A stretch of DNA of 45,186 nt from Xylaria sp. FL1777. Its lineage: Eukaryota; Ascomycota; Sordariomycetes; Xylariales; Xylariaceae. The DNA is taken from contig MU400780.1 of NCBI GenBank assembly GCA_022578965.1, positions 1 to 45,186 on the forward strand, in the 5' to 3' direction. Made by a program: the position numbers and the translations under genes. The first letter of the stretch is position 1; every line of letters starts with the position of its first letter. Under the pieces are notes generated by a model. That model worked only from the letters and a program-made list of their open reading frames with translations, made no database searches and had not been told where the DNA came from. This document shows, one piece after another, positions 38,939-45,186 of this stretch.

Positions 38939-39255
38939 TAATTATATTAGTTATTATTATATTTGTGCAACTTGCTGCTATTTTAAAATTGTATAAAAAT
39001 AATTAGCTATGCATAAACGTTATTATAATGCATGCTGCTTTATAAAAATTATACGTTAAAATATTTTTTTCTTTAAAGCTTTAAAACTATAAGCTAAGCA
39101 ATAGCTTTACTTTTGCGCTTATTTGCTTAACTTTTAAACATAATATAAACGTGTTTATTATTAAAAAGCGCATTATTTTAAGCAAACCTATTAATAATAA
39201 ACTTAAGCTAAAGCTTTTTTATATTATAAGCTAGCTTAACTTATTTAGTATATAT
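38939..39255 (+). repeat. Direct repeat, copy 2 (pairs with 36964-37355)
   Basis: Shorter copy of the 36964-37355 repeat, lacking its ~75-base internal segment. Where the copies differ, the alternatives are C/T or G/A (for example TCGCGC in copy 1 against TTGTAT here), as expected if each copy was mutated separately by RIP. Confidence 0.75.
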
Positions 39256-39333
39256 ATTGCTGTTTTAGCTATTAAAATATTTAATTATGTATTGCTACAA
39301 ACCTTAAAAAATTAAAAGTATAAATGTTTTCTG

Positions 39334-39357
39334 AAAAAAAAAAAAAAAAAAAAAAAA
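39334..39357 (+). repeat. Poly(A) run of 24
   Basis: A24 following CTG, at the boundary where the plus strand turns strongly A-rich. Possible retroposon tail or plain homopolymer. Confidence 0.8.
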
Positions 39358-39491
39358 CGTATAGCAGCTAATAAAAAAAAGCAAAAAAAAAAAGCTAAAG
39401 CTTATATAGCTTTTATACTAAAAACAGAAATAAAAACGTTAATACTTTTTATGCTAAAGCAAAAAAAGCACAAATAATTAAACAAAGCAAA

Positions 39492-39528
39492 AAAGCTTGC
39501 TTATTAGCTTATATAATAAGCAAGCTTT
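39492..39528 (+). other. Perfect 15-bp hairpin
   Basis: AAAGCTTGCTTATTA (39492-39506) and TAATAAGCAAGCTTT (39514-39528) are exact complements with a seven-base loop. Four G/C positions per arm make it stronger than chance AT palindromes nearby. Both arms are intact although the region is heavily mutated. Confidence 0.75.
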
Positions 39529-40271
39529 AGTAAAAACAAGCTAGCTAGTGTTTTTTTATTGCTTATAAGCATTATATAAAAAGCTTAGCTATAAAAAAGT
39601 TAATTTAATAAGCAACAATAAAAATTAAAACTTTTATTTAAAACATAAGAACTTAAAAAGCAAAAAACTAACTTAAAGGCAAACTTATAAGCAACAAAAA
39701 AAGCATAACTAAAAAAGATTTAACGTTAAAACTAAACTTTTAGCTAAAAAAGTAATTAAAAAAAAGAAAACCTAAAATTACGCTTAAAAAAAAATAAATA
39801 AGCATATAAATTTAAACTAAAATAAATAGCAGCTATTTAGCTATAACTAAACAAAAGTTTAGCAAAAATAAAGCTTTTAAAAAATATAGTAAGCTATTAA
39901 AACATAAAGCAGCTATAATAATATAAATATATACTAAAAAAATAAGTTTAAAAGTATTTTTATATAAAAAAAGGGTTTTAAGCTTTTTTATGCCTTTTTG
40001 TAAATATGCAAAAAAAAAGAAAACCTTTTAATATATAGTTTTATGTTATAACTTACTGCAAAAAAAAAAAAAGCAGCTATAAAAAAGTTTTGTAGCTAAG
40101 CTACTATAAACTAAAAAAAACTTAAAAGTAATTAACGCAATAAAAAAGCAACTAAACAAATTATAAAAAGTATTATAGCACTATTAATTTTTTTTTTTTA
40201 AAAATAACAATAATAAAAACATATAAAAAAAATAACGTTATAATAAAAAACCTTTTTTAGGAAAAAAAAAA

Positions 40272-40410
40272 AAAGCTTTATAAAGAGAACAAAAATATAA
40301 ATAAAATATATAAAGCTTTTAAAAAAAGAACAAAAACTAATAAAATATATAAAGCGTTTTAAAGTAAAGCAAAAACTAATAAAGTATATAAAGCTTTAAA
40401 AAAAAAACAA
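40272..40410 (+). repeat. Tandem repeat, 39-40 bp unit, four copies
   Basis: ATATATAAAGC followed by a T/A run and AACAAAAACTAATAAA recurs with the AAAGC landmark at 40272, 40312, 40351 and 40390, i.e. spacings of 40, 39 and 39. A 39-base period equals 13 codons, so this may be the fossil of a repeat inside a coding region, but no open frame spans it. Confidence 0.8.
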
Positions 40411-42805
40411 AAACGAATAAAAAAGCATAAGCGTTCGAAAGTATATAGTTTATTAAAAAAAGAAAACTTTGTAAGTTTTTAAGTATATAATAAGCTTTTA
40501 TAAAAAATATAATTATTATTAAAAAAAATAAATAGCAAATTATAAGCATAATGCTATAGCTTTAACCTTAACAACATAAAAATTGTTTTAAGTTTTAAAA
40601 AAGCTACAGTTATAAAAGTTTTAACTTAAAGCTATTAAAAAGAAAACAAAACATAAAATAATAATAAAACAAATATATAGCATTATTAACTATAAAATAA
40701 TATAAAAAAGGCTATTTAGTAGTAAAGCTTTATAGTTATATATTTGCTTTAATAAACAGTTATAATATATAATAATTAATATAATTTTTTATAAAACTTA
40801 AAACGCTAAATTAACTTTTTAGTTATGTAGCATTTTAGCATATATAAGTTTTTAATAAAAGTAAATAATAAAAGTAAACATTACATTATAAAAAAAGCTA
40901 ACTTTATAGTTTTTTGCTTTAATAAAAAACAAAATAAATATAACGCAGTATAAAAAATTAGCTTATTTTTTTTGTTGCTTAGTGCTATTAATATATGCGC
41001 TTTAAAAACTTCTAAGTTCTATAAACTTATAAACAAAAACAAATATAGTTCGAAAGCTTGCTTAACTTTGTTGCTTTTTTTTATTTTTTTTATATATTTC
41101 TTTGCGCAAAAACTAAAGCAAATAGTAAACTAAACTAATAAAACAAAACATAATTAATAGTTTTAATTGCTTTAGCTTAACAGAAAAAGCTTAATTAGTT
41201 ATGTTTTTTAATAATATATAGTATATAAAAAAAAATTATTTTGTTTAATTATTAATTATAAAAAGTAAAACAAATTTAGCTAGCTAAAGATATAATAGTA
41301 GCTAAATATATAATAATAGCTAAATATTAAAAAACAATTAAGTAATAATTATAAAGCAAAATAAGCTTATTAAGCAAATAATAAAGCATTTAAGTTGCTT
41401 AATTAAAATATATAATAACGTTTTAAAAGTTGTAATATATAAAAAATTAAATACTAGTAAATTTAAAATAGCTTAATTAGTAAATATTTAAAAAAAGCAG
41501 TAAGTTATTAATATAGCAAGTAAAAAAAGTAATAATTATATAAAAAAGCACTACTAATAGCATATTATTAAAGTTTTTATTTATTTAAGCTATAAAGTTT
41601 TAAAAATATTAGTTAGCAATAAACCAAGCAAAGCTAAAGCAAATATAAAACATGCTTTTTATAAAAATTAGCTTTAGTTTTTGTTTTTAGTTTATATAAG
41701 CTATAAAAAATTCAGCAAAAAATCGTAAAATATTAATACTACGTTATTAAACCTTAAAAGCTAAACAATATATAATAGTTTAAATAGCTTTATATATATA
41801 AACTATATTAAGTATATTATTAGCATTATATTATAAAATGTAGCTAGTAAAAAAGTTATATCTTTAAAACATAAAAGCTAAGCTAAAAAAGCCTATTTAA
41901 ATTTTAAAGCTATAAAAAATAATAGCTAATTTTTAATACTTAAATATATTAAAAATATAAGCTTATGTTTTTACTTTTAGCTTAGTTAGCTTTATTAATA
42001 TATTGTAAATATTATAGCTTTTTAAATATAGTTGCTATTTTAGTTGCTAATAAATAAAAGCGCTTTTGCTTTAAATATATAAGCTTAAAAGCATTTATTA
42101 TATATAAACGCTAGTAATATTTCTTAACAAAAGTTAAAAAATGCTATTTTTATAAGTTATGTAATATAAAAAAGTTATTTAAAAAAATGTATAAGCAGCA
42201 AAGTATAGTATTAAAAAATACTTAAAAGAAAAAAAATATATAAGTGTATGCTTAAGTAAAAAAAAAAAAAAAAAAAAAACTTAATGCTTAAATGTATAAA
42301 TATAAAAATATAAATATATATAGATAAAAAAAAAAGCAAAACTAGCAATAAAGCTATAAAAGTAACTAAAATTATATAATAACATATTTTTGTTTTAATA
42401 TTTGCTAATAAGTTTAATTAGTATAAAGTAAATGTTTTAGCGCAATAAAACAAAATACTTAATAAAAAAAACTAGTTTAATAAAAAAAAAAAAATCTAAA
42501 GTATAGCATACTTGCTTAAAAAAAAAAAATAGTTTTATAATATAAAATTAGCAGCAAAAAAGTATACTAAAGTTATATATTTATTTAGCTTGTTTTATAG
42601 CTACATATTTTATTGCACTAATAAATAAAAAAACAGCAGAAATATTAAAAAAAATAGTTAAATAAAAGCAGTAAATATTACTAAAACGTTATTGCAAAAA
42701 ATTAGAAAATATAGTATTAAATAATACGTAATAAATAATATAATACAAAATCTAATAAAAAAAAATAAATAAAGCAAAAAAATAAAACCTTATTAAATAA
42801 ATAAA

Positions 42806-42808
<3 letters not shown>

Positions 42809-42853
<45 letters not shown>

Positions 42854-42931
42854 CGCGCGTTTTTATATATATATATATATATATAAAAATATATATTTAT
42901 ATATAAAAATATATATAAAAAATATATATAA
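42809..42931. repeat. (TA)n tract with ACGCGCGT core
   Basis: Long alternating TA runs flank ACGCGCGT (42853-42860), giving a near-perfect self-complementary tract. An apparent 71-codon minus frame (42793-43008) made of Tyr-Ile repeats is an artefact of this microsatellite. Confidence 0.85.
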
Positions 42932-44702
42932 AGAAAAAATAAATAAAAAAATGCATAAATTAGTACTAAAAAAGTTTTTGCTAATATTTCTAGTATAAGC
43001 AAATGCAAAAAAAGCTAAAATTTAGTTCTTTTAATTAGTTTTATTTTATGCTATAGTATTTTATTATTTAAGAAAAAAACATATTAGCACTAAATTTAGC
43101 TTTTTTTAAAACAGGTGTTCTTAAAATAAGTAAATAGCAAAAAACAAGCATTATTTAAAAAAAAAAAGTAGCTATAGCTAAAAAAATATTTGCTAAAGTT
43201 ACTATTACTATAGCTAGCCTTTTAGCTAGTATAAGCATTTTGCTTAAAAATAAGTATTATTATTTTTTTTATTGTAGTAATAAGTACAATTTAATTTTAT
43301 TTTAATTAAAAGCAAAAAAAAAGTAATAACTATAGAAATATAAGCAGTAAATAAAGCAGTATTAAACATAATAATTACAGTAAAAAAAACAGAAAAAAAT
43401 ATAAAGGTTTAATACAAAGTAAATTATTAGTATGCTTAATAAAAATACTATTAAGTATTAATATAGCTTTATATTATAGCATTACTTTTAAAAGGAATTT
43501 TTATTAAGCAAGCTGCAAGCTTAGTTATAAGCTTATTTATGCTACTTATTATTTTTTATTTAATTATTAGCGCTACGTGTTTTTTTTTTTAATAAATAAA
43601 GCACTTAAAGTTTATAGCTATTATTAGCTTTATAATATAGTTTTAAAGCCTGTTTATATTATAAAAAAAAAGCAATAATTTAGCAATAATATATTTAATA
43701 TGTTAAGCTAAACATAAGCTTAATAAAGCAACAAAAGCTTTAAACGGTTTGTTTTTTCTTTTTTTTATTAGCGCAAGCATTATAAAAACACTAAAAACTA
43801 AAAACATAAAAAAAAAAAAACAAAAAGCAATTAAATGCTACAAAATAAAGCTTATAAGTACAAGCAAAAAAAGCAAAAATAAAAAAAAAACAAAGAATTA
43901 AAAGCTAAAAAGTAGCGTATAAAAAAAATTATAATAATAATAGCAAAAAAACAGCATAAAAATATATATATAAGCAAACTATAAAAAAACCTTAAAAATA
44001 GCGTTAAAAAAATTATAAGCAAAAAGTGCTATTAGCTATATGTTTTATTTTAGCTTAATACAAAAATAAACTATAAAAAACCAGTATAATAAGTTTTTAA
44101 AATAGCTACTAAACAAAAACACGTTAATAATTTTATAGCGTTTTATTAAAGCAACTATTTAAATTTTTTTATTTTTTAAGTTATTATAGTAGTAATAAAT
44201 AAAAGCAATTATAAAAAAGCTAAAAAATATAAAAAAAGCAGAAGTATTATTTTTGTTTTTTTTGTAGGCTTATAAGCAAAAAAGTAGCTTTAAATGCTTT
44301 TTTGTAGCAGTATTATTTTTAAAGCTAGCTTTAAAAGCTTTTTAAAAGCTATATAAAAAAAAATAATTTATAAACATAAAATATAATAACAGTTTTTAAT
44401 GTAATATTTTTTTTAAAAGCTAAAAAAATGTTTAAAGCTAAGTTTTATTAATAATAATTAAAAGTTTTTACTTTTTGCTAAATATAGTGCTAAAATAAGA
44501 TTTTTTAATTAAAGCTATTTGCTTGTTTAAAAATATAATTAATGTTTGCAATAAAAGCTTTTTAAAAGTTTATAGTATAATTAATAAAGTACTACTTTGC
44601 AAACATTATTAAAAATTAATGCATAAATATTATTTATATGCTAAATTAAAATTTAAAATTGTTAAAAATAACATATTAGCTATAATTGTAGCAATGCTTA
44701 CA
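42932..44702. other. A-rich decayed DNA, no gene seen
   Basis: Continuation of the A-rich plus strand. Plus frames near 43800-44000 are Lys-rich with many stops. No motif or repeat recognised. Confidence 0.5.
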
Positions 44703-44823
44703 ATAATCAATAAAATAATCAATAAAATAATTAATAATAAAATAATCAATAAAATAAAATAATTAATAAAATAATCAATAAAATAATTAATAAAATAATC
44801 AATAAAAAAAATAATTAATAATA
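44703..44823 (+). repeat. 12-bp tandem array AAATAATCAATA / AAATAATTAATA
   Basis: About ten units alternate between an ATCAAT and an ATTAAT form. Five units keep TCA, a trinucleotide that is scarce in the rest of the window. Confidence 0.85.
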
Positions 44824-45186
44824 TGTTTAATAAAGTTTATAACTTATAAAAATAATTAATAAAATCTTTAATATTTAAGCATAAATAATCTTAACTAATA
44901 ATAAACTTTTTTGTTAATATTTGCGTTAAGCTTAAATATAATTTAAATTTAGTTATTTATAAAATTGTTAAATTTGCTATAATTACTTACTAGTAGTTTA
45001 AAAAACAGGATTTTGTAAAAATAAAACTTTTTATCTTTATGTTAAAAAACGCTATTAAAATATATACATTTAATAGTTTTAAATAAAAAATACTAAAAAA
45101 GTTAAAGCTTATTAAAAAAATTACTATTATTAATATATATTAAAATATATTAAAAAATAGTTTAAATTAAACTTAATATAGTTTTT
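44824..45186. other. AT-rich decayed DNA to the window end
   Basis: No gene, repeat or motif recognised. Confidence 0.55.

Larger units (their letters stand above)
39358..42808. other. A-rich plus strand, no gene recognised
   Basis: The plus strand is strikingly A-rich to beyond 44 kb. Some plus frames are Lys/Ala/Gln-rich (for example near 39360-39480), as a decayed charged coiled-coil protein would be, but stops occur at the usual density and no family is recognised. Contains a hairpin and a tandem repeat, listed separately, and an A22 run at 42258-42279. Confidence 0.45.

Noticed and set aside
40660..40790. Resemblance to the YNxDEKG motif of Fot1/pogo-type transposases
   Set aside because: The residue replacing the catalytic Asp would need a transversion, and the sequence after it does not follow the family.
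28640..41056. GTTCGAAAG occurrences (about 28641, 40433, 41049) as tRNA T-loop remnants
   Set aside because: No acceptor, D or anticodon arms can be folded around any of the three.
42793..43008. 71-codon minus-strand open frame
   Set aside because: Most of it is Tyr-Ile alternation read from the (TA)n microsatellite.
1..45186. Mitochondrial, plastid or apicomplexan origin suggested by the very low G+C
   Set aside because: No rRNA, tRNA or conserved organelle gene is present, and the transition-only decay of a Ty3/Gypsy integrase fits nuclear fungal RIP better.

Overview
The window is an extremely AT-rich, gene-free stretch. In ten 60-base blocks counted by hand (600 bases, starting at 5041, 8161, 13021, 20881, 27001, 30001, 33421, 35041, 38041 and 44101) G+C was 111/600, about 18.5%. 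No intact gene, rRNA or tRNA was recognised. In-frame TAA and TAG are everywhere, TGA is scarce, and repeat copies differ almost only by transitions (C/T, G/A). One clearly recognisable relic, a Ty3/Gypsy-type integrase, departs from its family only by C-to-T and G-to-A type changes at the key residues. This is the hallmark of repeat-induced point mutation (RIP) or a similar cytosine-deamination process, so the best reading is an AT-isochore or heterochromatic block of a filamentous ascomycete. Genus cannot be told from the sequence, and a regional centromere or subtelomere is possible but unproven.

Layout. 0-5 kb: one copy of a ~300 bp dispersed repeat (351-654, +), a stop-poor relic of unknown nature (1207-1656), a five-copy ~101-125 bp tandem array (1912-2470), then the integrase relic (3601-4740, +), followed by a purine tract and a putative 3' LTR (4830-4978). 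5-18 kb: decayed AT-rich DNA with a second, inverted copy of the dispersed repeat (10421-10725), a weak minus-strand coding relic (14800-15640) and a third copy (17776-18084, +). 18-33 kb: mostly featureless, with microsatellites, a hairpin, a less-mutated patch (21735-21770) and a 126-codon stop-free frame on the minus strand (25637-26017). 32.6-33.2 kb: a less-mutated patch and a short tandem array that keeps CpG sites. 36.9-39.3 kb: two ~320-390 bp direct repeats enclosing a 133/190 bp tandem array, perhaps a decayed element. 39.3-44.7 kb: a strongly A-rich plus strand with a 39-40 bp tandem repeat, a perfect 15-bp hairpin, a long (TA)n tract with a CGCGCG core, and a 12-bp tandem array.

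Nothing here looks like a working genetic system. The parts are fossils of transposable elements at different stages of decay. The most unusual signal is the mutational context: 98 of the 111 counted C/G positions are cytosines with a 5' purine (RpC), so pyrimidine-preceded cytosines appear to have been removed, a stronger bias than loss of CpA alone.
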